From Kitasatospora acidiphila (GTDB taxonomy: Bacteria; Actinomycetota; Actinomycetes; Streptomycetales; Streptomycetaceae), in the NCBI RefSeq assembly GCF_006636205.1, contig NZ_VIGB01000003.1, positions 3,462,501 through 3,526,500 of the forward strand: a DNA stretch of 64,000 nt, written 5' to 3'. Made by a program: the position numbers and the translations under genes. Below, piece by piece: positions 55,921 through 64,000 of this stretch (positions within the stretch are counted from its first letter, which is position 1; each line of letters begins with the position of its first letter). The notes beneath the pieces are model-generated. The model did no database searches. It had not been told where the DNA came from and was given only the letters and a program-made list of their open reading frames with translations.

Positions 55921-56001
55921 ACTCCTCCTGATTTTCTCCTAGGCATCATGGTCCACCGGCGGCCCGACCCGGCAACTGTCGGACCGCACAACCGACCGGG
56001 C

Positions 56002-57150
56002 TCAGTAGCGGCGCCGCTTGCGGGCCCGGCGCACCAGCGCGGCCGTGCCGACCAGGGCCACCGTGGCACCGGCCGCACCCAGGCTGGTGGCCGCCTCCTT
56101 GCCGCCGAGCCGCCGCCCGGCCACCGCGTGCCGGCCCGCGACCTGGGCCAGCAGCTCGGCCAGTACCTCCTCGTTGCCGTACTGCGGCCGCCAGCCGGCC
56201 TCGTGCAGCCGGCTGCCGGAGACCACCCACGGGTACATGGTGTACGCCAGGTCGCCGGCCGGCGCCGGGGTCAGGCCCAGGCGGTGCAGCCGGGCCGCGG
56301 TGCCCAGGGCCAGCGAGGCGGGCAGCTCCATCCGGCGGATCCCGGACAGCGCCTCCACCTCCTCCTGCTCCAGCCAGCCGTCGCAGCCGACCGTCACCTC
56401 GCCCTCGACCAGGCCGAGCGCCGCGTACTCCAGCGCGGCCGCCAGATCGTCCACGTGGCAGAACTGCCAGCACGGCCGGGAGCCGGCCACCACCAGCAGC
56501 CGGGGCGCCTCGAAGTGCCGGGTCAGCACGGTGTCGATGCCCGGCCCGACCACCACGGCCGGCCGCAGCACCGTCACCTGCAGGCCCGGGTGGGCCCGCG
56601 GTGCCCGCCGGGCCAGCCGCTCGATCTCCAGCAGGTCGCCGACCAGGCTGGCCTCCTCGGTGGCCCGCAGCTCGGAGTCCTCGGCGAGCGGCACCTCGTT
56701 GTCCGGCAGCGCGCCGTAGACCATCGCGGAGGTGCAGAGCACCACCCGCTGCACGCCGGCGGCCGCCGCGGCCGTCACCACGGTCTGGGCGCCGCGCACG
56801 TTGTAGGCGCTGCGGACCCGCGGGTCCGATTCCATGCCGAGGTCCATCGCCAGGTGGACCACCACGTCCACCCCGCGCAGCCGCTCGGCCACCGCCGGAT
56901 CGCGGACGTCCAGCACCCGCCACTGCACGCCGGCGGTCTCGCCCCGGCGGTCGTCGATCGCCAGGACCTTGCGTACCCCGGGCGAGGCCACCAGCCGGGC
57001 AGCCACCCGGCCGCCCAGCACTCCCGCGGCGCCGGTGACGGCGACGGTGAGCGGTCTGCCGCCGTAGGCTGGGGGCGCGGACCCGGGCACTACCTGGGCT
57101 TCCTCGTCTCCGGTCAGCCCAGAGCGAACGTCCGAAGACGGGGAACTCAC
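56002..57150 (-). CDS. NAD-dependent epimerase/dehydratase (extended SDR) family protein
   Basis: A 382-residue protein from GTG 57150 with GGAGG upstream. The Rossmann motif TVAVTGAAGVLGGRVAARLV is near residue 35, the conserved Asp in VDVVVHLAMDLG, and the catalytic region VVLCTSAMVYGALPDNEVPL has Tyr in a YxxxN-like context instead of the usual YxxxK, so catalysis may differ. The C terminus is basic (RRARKRRRY). Substrate unknown. It is divergent from the zincin-like gene. Confidence 0.85.
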   Translation of the reverse strand: MSSPSSDVRSGLTGDEEAQVVPGSAPPAYGGRPLTVAVTGAAGVLGGRVAARLVASPGVRKVLAIDDRRGETAGVQWRVLDVRDPAVAERLRGVDVVVHLAMDLGMESDPRVRSAYNVRGAQTVVTAAAAAGVQRVVLCTSAMVYGALPDNEVPLAEDSELRATEEASLVGDLLEIERLARRAPRAHPGLQVTVLRPAVVVGPGIDTVLTRHFEAPRLLVVAGSRPCWQFCHVDDLAAALEYAALGLVEGEVTVGCDGWLEQEEVEALSGIRRMELPASLALGTAARLHRLGLTPAPAGDLAYTMYPWVVSGSRLHEAGWRPQYGNEEVLAELLAQVAGRHAVAGRRLGGKEAATSLGAAGATVALVGTAALVRRARKRRRY

Positions 57151-57322
57151 CGGCCATCCTCCACGGTTAGCTTATGTGCGTACGTACGAGTGTCACGTAC
57201 CGTCCATCCTGCCCGAGGAGCGGGCCCGGCGACGCACCCGGCGCGGGCGTGCCCGCTCCGACCTGCTAGCTGCTTTCCCGCCACAGCACCCGCGCGTGAC
57301 GGCCGACCAGATCGAGGACCCA

Positions 57323-58876
57323 GTGAGCGACCTCCCCTTCGGATTCGGTGTCCCGCCCGAGGAGCCCGAGGAGGGCAAGGACAAGGGCGGCGACAAGAAC
57401 GACAAGTCCGGCGGCCAGTCCGGCGCGAACCAGCCGCAGCAGCCGCAGCCGCCGTTCGGCTTCGGCGGCGCCAACCCGTTCGGCGGGTTGTTCGGTGCCG
57501 GCGGCGCCGGCGGCCAGGGCGGTTCCGGTGACAACCCGTTCGCGGCCATGATGGGCGGCCTCAACCCGGGCGACCTGGGCGCCGCCTTCCAGCAGCTCGG
57601 CCAGATGCTGTCGTTCGACGGCGGCCCGGTGAACTGGCAGCTGGCCAAGGACATCGCCCGGCAGTCCGTGGTGGCCGAGCAGCCCGAGGGCCGCAGCAAG
57701 GACCGCTCGGTCGGCGCCGCCGAGCGCGCCGCGGTCGAGGAGGCGGTCCGGCTGGCCGAGCTCTGGCTGGACTCCGCCACCGAGTTCCCGACCTCCTCGG
57801 CCGGCGCGGTGGCATGGAGCCGGGCCGAGTGGATCGAGGCCACCCTGCCGGTCTGGCAGGAGCTGGTCGACCCGGTCGCCGAGCGGGTCGGCAACGCCAT
57901 GGGCGGCGTGCTGCCCGAGGAGATGCAGGCCATGGCCGGCCCGCTGATGGGCGTGATGCGCTCGATGGGCGGCGCCATGTTCGGCACCCAGATCGGCCAG
58001 GCGCTCGGCGCGCTGGCCGCCGAGGTGCTCGGCTCCACCGACATCGGCCTGCCGCTGGCCCCGGCCGGCAAGGCGGCGCTGCTGCCGCAGAACATCGCCG
58101 AGTTCGGCGAGGGGCTGAGCGTCCCCGCCGACGAGGTGCGGCTGTACCTGGCCCTGCGCGAGGCCGCCCACCAGCGGCTGTTCACCCATGTGCCGTGGCT
58201 GCGGGCCCACCTGTTCGGCGCCGTCCACGCCTACGCCCGGGGCATCAAGGTGGACACCTCCCGGATGGAGGAGATGATGGGCCGCCTCGACCTGGAGAAC
58301 CCCGAGGCCCTCCAGGAGGCGCTCTCCGGCGGCATGCTCCAGCCCGAGGACACCCCCGAGCAGAAGGCGGCGCTGGCCCGCCTGGAGACGGCGCTGGCAC
58401 TGGTCGAGGGCTGGGTGGACGCGGTGGTGCACGCCGCCGCCGAGCCCCACCTGCCGCAGTCCTCGGCACTGCGCGAGACGCTGCGCCGCCGCCGGGCCAC
58501 CGGCGGCCCGGCCGAGCAGACCTTCGCCACCCTGGTCGGCCTGGAGCTGCGCCCGCGCCGACTGCGCGACGCCTCCCGGCTGTGGGCCTCGCTGGCCGAC
58601 GCCCGCGGCATCGAGGGCCGGGACGCCCTCTGGCAGCACCCCGACATGCTGCCCACCGCCGCCGACCTGGACGACCCGGACGGCTTCGTGCACCGGGGCG
58701 ACGCCGAGCCCGGCGCGGACGGCCTGGACTTCGACGCGATCGAGCGGCTGCTCGGCGAGGCGGCCGGCGGCGGCGCGGAGCCGGGCAAGACGGGCCTGAC
58801 GGATCAGCCGCAGACGGATCAGACGGATCAGGGCGAGCAGGACCAGGACGAGAAGAAGGACGGCCCCGAGGCATGA
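57323..58876 (+). CDS. Zincin-like (DUF2342) putative metalloprotease, possibly inactive
   Basis: A 517-residue protein starting at GTG 57323 (MSDLPFGFGVPPEEPEEG), the normal start of this actinobacterial family. A Gly/Pro-rich N terminus (to about 90) is followed by a helical domain: FQQLGQMLSFDGGPVNW; WSRAEWIEATLPVWQELVDP; ERVGNAMGGVLPEEMQAMAG. The metal-site segment is LALREAAHQRLFTHVPWL. It preserves E-x-x-H of a HExxH zincin but has Arg in place of the first His, so zinc binding may be altered. The start of the downstream NUDIX gene overlaps this stop by four bases. Confidence 0.85.
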   Translation: MSDLPFGFGVPPEEPEEGKDKGGDKNDKSGGQSGANQPQQPQPPFGFGGANPFGGLFGAGGAGGQGGSGDNPFAAMMGGLNPGDLGAAFQQLGQMLSFDGGPVNWQLAKDIARQSVVAEQPEGRSKDRSVGAAERAAVEEAVRLAELWLDSATEFPTSSAGAVAWSRAEWIEATLPVWQELVDPVAERVGNAMGGVLPEEMQAMAGPLMGVMRSMGGAMFGTQIGQALGALAAEVLGSTDIGLPLAPAGKAALLPQNIAEFGEGLSVPADEVRLYLALREAAHQRLFTHVPWLRAHLFGAVHAYARGIKVDTSRMEEMMGRLDLENPEALQEALSGGMLQPEDTPEQKAALARLETALALVEGWVDAVVHAAAEPHLPQSSALRETLRRRRATGGPAEQTFATLVGLELRPRRLRDASRLWASLADARGIEGRDALWQHPDMLPTAADLDDPDGFVHRGDAEPGADGLDFDAIERLLGEAAGGGAEPGKTGLTDQPQTDQTDQGEQDQDEKKDGPEA

Positions 58877-59445
58877 CGCACGCCGACGCCGTCCGGGTGC
58901 TCGACGCCTGGGCGCCCGCCGATGCCGCGCAGGAGGGGCTCCGCCGGGACTACCTGGCGCACCTGGCGGCCCATCAGGACGGGCTGTACAAGTCCTGCCT
59001 GCCCGCACACATCACCGCCAGCGCGCTGGTGGTGGACCCGGCGGCCGGCCGGGTGCTGCTGACCCTCCATCCGAAGGTCGGACTCTGGCTGCAGATGGGC
59101 GGCCACTGCGAGCCGGCGGACGCCACCCTGGGGGCCGCCGCACTGCGCGAGGCCACCGAGGAGTCCGGGATCGCGGGGCTGGCGCTGCTCTCCGCCGACG
59201 GCACGCCCGGCGGGCGGCCGGTGCCGGTCCAGCTGGACCGGCACGAGGTGCACTGCACCGGCAAGGACCGCCCGGCCAACACCCATCTGGACGTGCAGTA
59301 CCTGGCGCTGGCCCCGGCCGGGGCTCGGGAGCTGATCAGCGAGGAGTCGCTGGACCTGCGCTGGTTCGGCTGGGACGAGCTGCCCGAGCTGACCGACGAC
59401 TCGGTGCGGCGGCTGGTCGGGCTGGCCCGTGAGCTGATCGGCTGA
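58873..59445 (+). CDS. NUDIX hydrolase
   Basis: A 190-residue enzyme with a complete Nudix box (GGHCEPADATLGAAALREAT followed by EESGI) near residues 77-100, preceded by ASALVVDPAAGRVLLTLHPK. It hydrolyses a nucleoside diphosphate linked to another group and probably has a housekeeping or metabolite-repair role. It overlaps the zincin-like gene (ATGA). No specificity motif is recognised. Confidence 0.92.
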   Translation: MTHADAVRVLDAWAPADAAQEGLRRDYLAHLAAHQDGLYKSCLPAHITASALVVDPAAGRVLLTLHPKVGLWLQMGGHCEPADATLGAAALREATEESGIAGLALLSADGTPGGRPVPVQLDRHEVHCTGKDRPANTHLDVQYLALAPAGARELISEESLDLRWFGWDELPELTDDSVRRLVGLARELIG

Positions 59446-59528
59446 CGGCGCCTGGGACGGTGGTGTGCGGCTGCTCGGGCTTGCGCGGCAGGTCACGCCT
59501 GTAGGACTGGTGGCGCCTGTGCGGTTGC

Positions 59529-60242
59529 TCAGCCGCACACCTCGGGCTCGCCCGTGCCACGGGCCCCCGGGATGTGCGGCAGCCGCGCGGCGGAGGCCAC
59601 CCCCTCCAGATAGCCTCGGGCCCGCTCGGTGCGCGGATAGGCCTCCAGCAGGGCCCAGAAGTTCGGGCCGTGGTCCGGCACCAGCAGATGGGCCAGCTCG
59701 TGCAGCAGCACGTAGTCGAGCACGTATCCCGGCATGCCCTGGAGCCGGTGGGAGAGCCTGATGGAGCGTTCGCTGGGGGTGCAGGAGCCCCAGCGGGAGT
59801 TCTGGTTGGTGACCCAGCGGACCTGGTCGGGGCGGGCCCGGCCGTCGAGGTAGTCGACCGACAGCCGCTCGGCGCGCTCGGCCAGGGCGTCGTCACCGAG
59901 GGCTCGGCGGCTCTCCTGGGCGGCCAGCCGGTCGAGCATCTGGGCCACCCAGCGCTGCTCCTCGGCCACCGACATCCTTGCCGGGATCAGCACGATCGTG
60001 CGGTCGCCCTCGCGGTAGGCGGAGACGGTGCGGCTGCGGCGGGCGCTGCGGCGGACCTCGACCTGGCCGTGCTGGCCGGGGGGCTGCGGCGGCGGGGCCT
60101 GTGCGGGGGCGGCTCCTCTCCCGTCGCCGGGGGCGCCGGCCGCCCGCGCGAACCGGGCGTCGCGACCCGTGACCCGGCAGCTGCCCGGGCACGCCGAGGC
60201 GACGCCGAGGGCTTGGAGTCCCGTTCGGCTGCCATGGCACAC
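59529..60242 (-). CDS. YgjP/SprT-like metalloprotease family protein
   Basis: A 237-residue protein from GTG 60242 (start uncertain). The first 60 residues are low-complexity. The core from VEVRRSARRSRTVSAYREGD carries a metal site VLDYVLLHELAHLLVPDHG (HExxH plus His) and the family motif VTNQNSRWGSCTPSERSIRL. Relatives are annotated as M48/YgjP-type metal-dependent hydrolases of unclear substrate, sometimes linked to restriction loci. Here the neighbours are housekeeping genes. Confidence 0.85.
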   Translation of the reverse strand: MCHGSRTGLQALGVASACPGSCRVTGRDARFARAAGAPGDGRGAAPAQAPPPQPPGQHGQVEVRRSARRSRTVSAYREGDRTIVLIPARMSVAEEQRWVAQMLDRLAAQESRRALGDDALAERAERLSVDYLDGRARPDQVRWVTNQNSRWGSCTPSERSIRLSHRLQGMPGYVLDYVLLHELAHLLVPDHGPNFWALLEAYPRTERARGYLEGVASAARLPHIPGARGTGEPEVCG

Positions 60243-60443
60243 GACGTTACCGGCTGTCTGTGACAGAAGTCCGGTGCCTCGGCCGAATTCTTCGACCCAA
60301 TCGACCGGAAAGTACCGCCTTGGCCCGCGCCTCCGGTCGGATCATCATCCCCAGCCTGTGGATAACGCGCTTGGTGGACGGACGGAATCGGAGCAGGATG
60401 ATCTCACCGAGTGAAGTCGACCGATTCCGGAGCGGAGTGTCCG

Positions 60444-61526
60444 ATGCGTCCCGTGCTCAAGTCCGCGCTCTCCCGCACCTGGCGTGACCAGGAGACCTTG
60501 CAGTTCGGCACGCTTCCCGACCGGGCCCAGCTGGTCTCCCGGGCCGATGAGCGATTCTGCGCCTTCCTGGCGCTGCTCGACGGGGAGCGTGATGCCGCCG
60601 CCGTCACCGCCGCCGCGCGCGATCTCGGGCTGGAGCCCTCCGCAGTCGAACAGACCCTGCACTCGCTGGCCGAGACCGGCCTGCTCGACGACGCGGGCGC
60701 GGTCGATCGGGCGCTGGCCGGGCTGCCGCCGAGCCGACGGGACCAGCTCGGGCCCGATCTGGCCTCGCTCTCGCTGCTCCACCCCGGGCCGGGGCAGGGC
60801 GCGGGGGTGCTGGGGCGGCGGTCCGGGCGGCGGGTCGAGGTGCGCGGCGCCGGGCGGGTCGGGGCCGCGCTGGCGACCACCCTGGCGGCGGCCGGGGTCG
60901 GCTCGGTCGAGGTGCTGGACGAGGGCCGGGTGGCCGCCGGGGACTGCGCGCCCGGCGGGTTGACGGTCCGTGAGATCGGTCGACCGCGGGCCACCGCGGC
61001 GCGCGAGGCGGTTCAGCGCGCCGCCGGTCGGCTGCCGGCGCCCGAGGGCCCGGCCGGGCTCGCGGGTGCCGGTCGGCCGGTCCCCGATCTGGTGGTGTTC
61101 GCGCCGCGGGACGGCAGCGGGGCGTTCGCCGGCAGCGCGGCCGCCGCCCGGGAGCTGATGCGGGCCGGCATCCCGCACCTGTACGTCGGGGTGGTGGAGC
61201 ATCTGGGGGTGGTCGGCCCCCTGGTGCTGCCCGGTGCCTCCGCCTGCGGCGGCTGCCTGGTGCTCAGTCGCACCGATCAGGATTCCGGCTGGCCCCGGCT
61301 GCTGTCCCAGCTCGCCGCCGAGGGGCCGGGGCGGGCCAGGGAGCCCGCCTGTGACGGCGCGTTGGCCACTGCGGTGGCCGGGCTCGCCGCCCTGCACGCG
61401 CTGCTGCTGTTCGACGGGGAGCGGCCGCCCAGTATCGACGGCTGGTGCGAGATCTCGGCGGCGGACGGCATGGCCCGCCGGCTGCGGCTCTCCCCGCATC
61501 TGGAGTGCGGCTGCTTCTGGCCCTGA
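60444..61526 (+). CDS. Orphan ThiF/E1-like adenylyltransferase-fold protein
   Basis: A 360-residue protein from ATG 60444 (GGAG upstream; GTG 60411 is an alternative). Residues 1-110 are an all-helical, PqqD/leader-binding-like segment (RFCAFLALLDGERDAAAVTA, LHSLAETGLLDD). From 140 there is a Rossmann E1-like fold (VEVRGAGRVGAALATTLAAAG, VEVLDEGRVAAGDC). It ends with cysteine pairs CGGC and ECGCFWP that could bind zinc. It resembles the TOMM cyclodehydratase partner or ThiF class, but no YcaO or precursor peptide is nearby. A 67-base piece of this gene is repeated just downstream. Function unknown. Confidence 0.8.
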   Translation: MRPVLKSALSRTWRDQETLQFGTLPDRAQLVSRADERFCAFLALLDGERDAAAVTAAARDLGLEPSAVEQTLHSLAETGLLDDAGAVDRALAGLPPSRRDQLGPDLASLSLLHPGPGQGAGVLGRRSGRRVEVRGAGRVGAALATTLAAAGVGSVEVLDEGRVAAGDCAPGGLTVREIGRPRATAAREAVQRAAGRLPAPEGPAGLAGAGRPVPDLVVFAPRDGSGAFAGSAAAARELMRAGIPHLYVGVVEHLGVVGPLVLPGASACGGCLVLSRTDQDSGWPRLLSQLAAEGPGRAREPACDGALATAVAGLAALHALLLFDGERPPSIDGWCEISAADGMARRLRLSPHLECGCFWP

Positions 61527-61549
61527 CGGGCCGGGCCCTGCCGACGGGG

Positions 61550-61616
61550 GCGGGCGCGGTCGATCAGGTGCCGGCCGGGCTGCCGCCGAGCCGGCGGGAC
61601 CAGCTCGCGCCCGATC
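61550..61616 (+). repeat. Partial duplicate of the ThiF-like gene
   Basis: Positions 61550-61616 match 60693-60759 inside the preceding gene at 62 of 67 bases, encoding AGAVDQVPAGLPPSRRDQLAP against AGAVDRALAGLPPSRRDQLGP. It lies 24 bases past the gene's stop. No intact second gene is present. Confidence 0.9.
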
Positions 61617-61806
61617 GTCCGACCCTGACCGGCCGAGCCCTGCGGAGGCGGCGCCGGCGGGTGCGGTCGGCGCGGGCCGGGCCCTGGCCGAGCCGCCGGA
61701 GGGAACGGGCACAATGGCCTAGTGACCGCCGTCCCCGGTCATCGGCGGCCCCGCGAGGAGCCGCCAACGGCAGGCCCGCACAGGGTGGCAGGATTGGGAG
61801 GCCCGG

Positions 61807-63141
61807 GTGAGCGATCTTCCGCGCAAGGCTATGACCCGCACCGCACGGCTCGCCGCCCTGCCCTTGGGGATCGCGGGGCGGGCCACCCTGGGCCTGGGCA
61901 AGCGGATCGGCGGACGCTCCGCGGAGGCCGTCACCGCCGAGCTCCAGCAGGCCACCGCCGACCAGCTCTTCAAGGTCCTCGGGGAGCTCAAGGGCGGGGC
62001 GATGAAGTTCGGGCAGGTGCTGTCGGTCTTCGAGGCCGCCCTGCCGGAGGAGGTCGCGGGCCCCTACCGGGCCGCCCTGACGAAGCTTCAGGACGCCGCG
62101 CCGCCGATGCCCGCCGCCCGGGTGCACGCCGCGCTGGCCGAGCGCATGGGCAAGGACTGGCGGGCCAACTTCCGCAGCTTCGACGACCGGCCGGCCGCTG
62201 CGGCCTCGATCGGCCAGGTGCACAAGGCGGTCTGGCAGGACGGCCGCACGGTTGCGGTCAAGGTGCAGTATCCGGGGGCGGGCGAGGCGTTGCTCTCCGA
62301 TCTGGGCCAACTCAGCCGAGTGGCCTGGCTGGTCGGGCCGCTGATCCCGGGGCTGGACATCAAGCCGCTGATCAGCGAGCTGCGGGAGCGGGTCACCGAG
62401 GAACTGGACTACGCCCTGGAGGCCGAGGCCCAGCAGGTGCACGCCGACGAGTTCGCCACCGACCCGGACATCGTGGTGCCCGCCGTGGTGGCCCAGGCCG
62501 ACCAGGTGCTGGTCACCGAGTGGCTGGACGGCACCCCGCTGGCCGAGGTGATTTCGGGAGGCAGCCAGATCGAGCGCGACCGGGCCGGGCAGCTGCTGGC
62601 CCGCTTCCTGTTCGCCGGTCCGGCCCGCACCGGGCTGCTGCACGCCGATCCGCACCCCGGCAACTTCCGGCTGCTGAAGAACGACGGGCCCGCCGAGAAC
62701 TGGCGCCTCGGGGTGCTGGACTTCGGCACGGTGGACCGGCTGCCCGGCGGACTGCCCCGGCCGATCGGCGACTCGCTGCGGATGGCGCTGGCCGGCGACG
62801 CGGTGGGGGTGCTGGAGATGCTGCGCGCCGAGGGCTTCGTCAAGCCCACCATCGAGCTGGACCCGGACGCGGTGCTCGACTACCTGCGCCCGATCATCGA
62901 GCCGGCCGCGGTGGAGCACTTCCACTTCACCCGGGCCTGGATGCGCGCCCAGGCCGCCCGGATCGCCGACCCCCGCTCGCCCGCCTCCAACCTCGGCAAG
63001 CAGCTCAACCTGCCGCCGGACTACCTGCTGATCCACCGGGTCACGCTGAGCACCATCGGGGTGCTCTGCCAGCTCGGCGCCCAGGCACCGTTCCGGGCCG
63101 AGATGCTGGACTGGCTGCCCGGCTTCGCCGAGCTGGACTGA
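61807..63141 (+). CDS. AarF/ABC1/UbiB-type atypical kinase family protein
   Basis: A 444-residue protein from GTG 61807. Motifs of the ABC1/UbiB family are complete: GGAMKFGQVLSVFE (KxGQ), AAASIGQVHKAVW, VAVKVQYPGAGE (Lys), ELDYALEAEAQQV, LLHADPHPGNFRLL (catalytic loop) and VLDFGTVDRLPGG (DFG-like). Family members bind ATP and support lipid or quinone metabolism; the substrate here is unknown. A bidirectional terminator follows. Confidence 0.92.
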   Translation: MSDLPRKAMTRTARLAALPLGIAGRATLGLGKRIGGRSAEAVTAELQQATADQLFKVLGELKGGAMKFGQVLSVFEAALPEEVAGPYRAALTKLQDAAPPMPAARVHAALAERMGKDWRANFRSFDDRPAAAASIGQVHKAVWQDGRTVAVKVQYPGAGEALLSDLGQLSRVAWLVGPLIPGLDIKPLISELRERVTEELDYALEAEAQQVHADEFATDPDIVVPAVVAQADQVLVTEWLDGTPLAEVISGGSQIERDRAGQLLARFLFAGPARTGLLHADPHPGNFRLLKNDGPAENWRLGVLDFGTVDRLPGGLPRPIGDSLRMALAGDAVGVLEMLRAEGFVKPTIELDPDAVLDYLRPIIEPAAVEHFHFTRAWMRAQAARIADPRSPASNLGKQLNLPPDYLLIHRVTLSTIGVLCQLGAQAPFRAEMLDWLPGFAELD

Positions 63142-63237
63142 GCACGGCAACCACCAGGCGGTCGGGCGCTCCAGGACCGCGCCCGCCCGGTGGTTCCTGA
63201 CCGGCCGCGCCCAGCCGCATGCGGCCCGATTGCGGTC

Positions 63238-63298
63238 CGGACGCGCCGATGCCCCGGCCACCCCCTCCGGCGGGGTGGTCGGGGCATCGGCGCGTCCG
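63238..63298. terminator. Strong bidirectional terminator
   Basis: A near-perfect stem of about 26 bp (CGGACGCGCCGATGCCCC arm at 63238, mirrored up to 63298) between the convergent kinase-like and coiled-coil genes. Confidence 0.9.
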
Positions 63299-63322
63299 AG
63301 GCTACGAACGGCTGACGGGTGC

Positions 63323-63715
63323 TCAGAGCACCGCGCTGGCCAGCGCCTTGCGGGCCCGCAGCGAGGCGCGCTCCGCCTTGCGGCGCAGCCGTGCCACCCG
63401 CTGCGCCGTCAGCGCCAGGCGTTGGTCCTCGGCCTCGTGGAGGCGTTCTTGCATATGGGCACGGGCCAGGTTTTCCTGCAGTAGATGCATCTCAAGGGTC
63501 CTGTTCTGGAACGAGAGTTCGTTGGTCTGCTCGGCGCGGGCACTCGGCCCTGCGGTGATCGCCATGTCGTGGTCCTGCTCGTGGTGCGTCGTCGGGTAGG
63601 TGGTCTGGGTCGCGGCATCGGCCTGGGCAAGGGCCGTGCGCACGGAGTGGCGCAGTGCGCCGTCCGCCGGGGGGCATTCCCGGTGGACTACCGCTGCTCC
63701 GAGCCCGGGGTTCAT
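63323..63715 (-). CDS. Coiled-coil basic protein encoded with the WhiB7-type gene
   Basis: A 130-residue protein whose ATG 63715 overlaps the whiB stop by four bases. An internal ATG at 63565 (MAITAGPSARAEQTNEL) is an alternative start. The C-terminal 75 residues form a long amphipathic coiled coil ending in a very basic run (FQNRTLEMHLLQENLARAHM; ARLRRKAERASLRARKALAS). No DNA-binding or catalytic motif is seen. Coupling to WhiB7 suggests a role in the same ribosome-stress response. Function unknown. Confidence 0.75.
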   Translation of the reverse strand: MNPGLGAAVVHRECPPADGALRHSVRTALAQADAATQTTYPTTHHEQDHDMAITAGPSARAEQTNELSFQNRTLEMHLLQENLARAHMQERLHEAEDQRLALTAQRVARLRRKAERASLRARKALASAVL

Positions 63716-63987
63716 GCCATGACCTCGTTCTTGCGCGGACGGCCGCGGGGCCGCTTGCGGGCTACCACGACGCCCTGGACGAAGAGCTCGCCACCCCAGA
63801 CGCCCCACGGCTCACGCCGGTCGAGGGCGCCGGCCAGACAGGCCTCCTTGACCGGGCAGGTGCCACAGAGGGACTTGGCGTACTCCACGTCGGCCGGGGT
63901 CTCGGCGAAGAAGACCTCGGGGTCGAACGCGCGGCAGGGGATGGTGGCGCCGAGGGCGTCGGCTTCGTCGATCGAGGTGAGCTGCAT
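63712..63987 (-). CDS. wblC: WhiB-family iron-sulfur regulator, WhiB7/WblC type
   Basis: A 91-residue regulator that binds a [4Fe-4S] cluster through four cysteines: IPCRAF, then SLCGTCPVKEACL. The turn REPWGVWGGELF binds SigA. The C-terminal VVVARKRPRGRPRKNEV is an AT-hook (RGRP) that identifies the WhiB7/WblC subfamily, the master activator of intrinsic antibiotic resistance in actinobacteria. It starts at ATG 63987 with GGAAGG upstream; the long regulatory leader expected for this gene lies outside the window. It is coupled to the coiled-coil gene. Confidence 0.92.
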   Translation of the reverse strand: MQLTSIDEADALGATIPCRAFDPEVFFAETPADVEYAKSLCGTCPVKEACLAGALDRREPWGVWGGELFVQGVVVARKRPRGRPRKNEVMA

Positions 63988-64000
63988 GAGAGAGCCTTCC

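Noticed and set aside
60411..61526. RiPP (TOMM) biosynthetic cluster around the ThiF-like gene
   Set aside because: No YcaO, dehydrogenase, transporter or precursor-peptide gene is nearby; the neighbours are housekeeping genes.

Overview
The window is about 70 % GC with strong third-position GC bias, frequent GTG/TTG starts and start/stop overlaps (ATGA, GTGA, TGATG). Its gene content (sigR-rsrA, a WhiB7-type gene, nrdAB under a cobalamin riboswitch, secreted chitinases and ricin-lectin glycosidases, a SARP regulator, a PPA1309-family gene) points to the chromosomal core of a member of the Streptomycetaceae (Streptomyces, Kitasatospora or a close relative). Genus cannot be decided from the sequence alone.

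Layout. 1-2.3 kb: the tail of a sodium/monocarboxylate symporter, a histidine phosphatase, and a HigBA/RelE-type toxin-antitoxin pair whose toxin is broken by a 22-bp tandem duplication. 2.3-5.2 kb: katG and a divergent Fur-family regulator. 5.3-9.7 kb: a PadR-controlled ABC exporter and a small membrane protein/winged-helix pair. 9.8-23.6 kb: a carbohydrate region with GH27 alpha-galactosidase-lectin, a GlxA-type AraC regulator, an OafA/SGNH acyltransferase, a GH113-like hydrolase coupled to a GT2 synthase, two membrane-anchored unknowns, a GH26 mannanase and a GH12-lectin. 23.6-27.5 kb: NrdR boxes, cobalamin riboswitch and nrdAB. 27.6-34 kb: a DUF1906 secreted protein, peptide deformylase, a TPR-like protein and two overlapping HD/HD-GYP membrane proteins. 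34.2-41.8 kb: sigR-rsrA, hydrolase, SRAP, M50-like protein, aroA, rsgA, sugE and hisN. 41.8-49.8 kb: a Sel1-repeat protein, two tandem GH18 chitinases and a SARP-type regulator, with matching DasR-like (dre) sites before the chitinases and before the SARP gene. 50-64 kb: initiator tRNA-Met, UPF0182 protein, PPA1309, PDZ/Lon-like protease, moaE, epimerase, zincin-like protein, NUDIX, YgjP-like protein, orphan ThiF-like protein, AarF/UbiB-type kinase, and a WhiB7-type regulator with a coiled-coil partner.

Two themes run across the window. First, redox and cofactor homeostasis: katG/Fur, the SigR promoter GGAAT-N18-GTT before sigR-rsrA, and the B12- and NrdR-controlled ribonucleotide reductase. 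Second, polysaccharide biology: a possible synthesis-and-trimming locus for a beta-mannan or glucomannan-like polymer at 13.6-23.6 kb, and a chitin/GlcNAc-responsive chitinase-SARP unit at 44-49.8 kb.

Caution on quality: at least eight otherwise intact genes (katG, the ABC permease twice, GNAT, aroA, a chitinase, UPF0182, the PDZ protease) are interrupted by the loss of exactly one C or G in a short C/G run. This looks much more like systematic homopolymer under-calling than real gene decay. The toxin duplication is of a different kind and is probably real.
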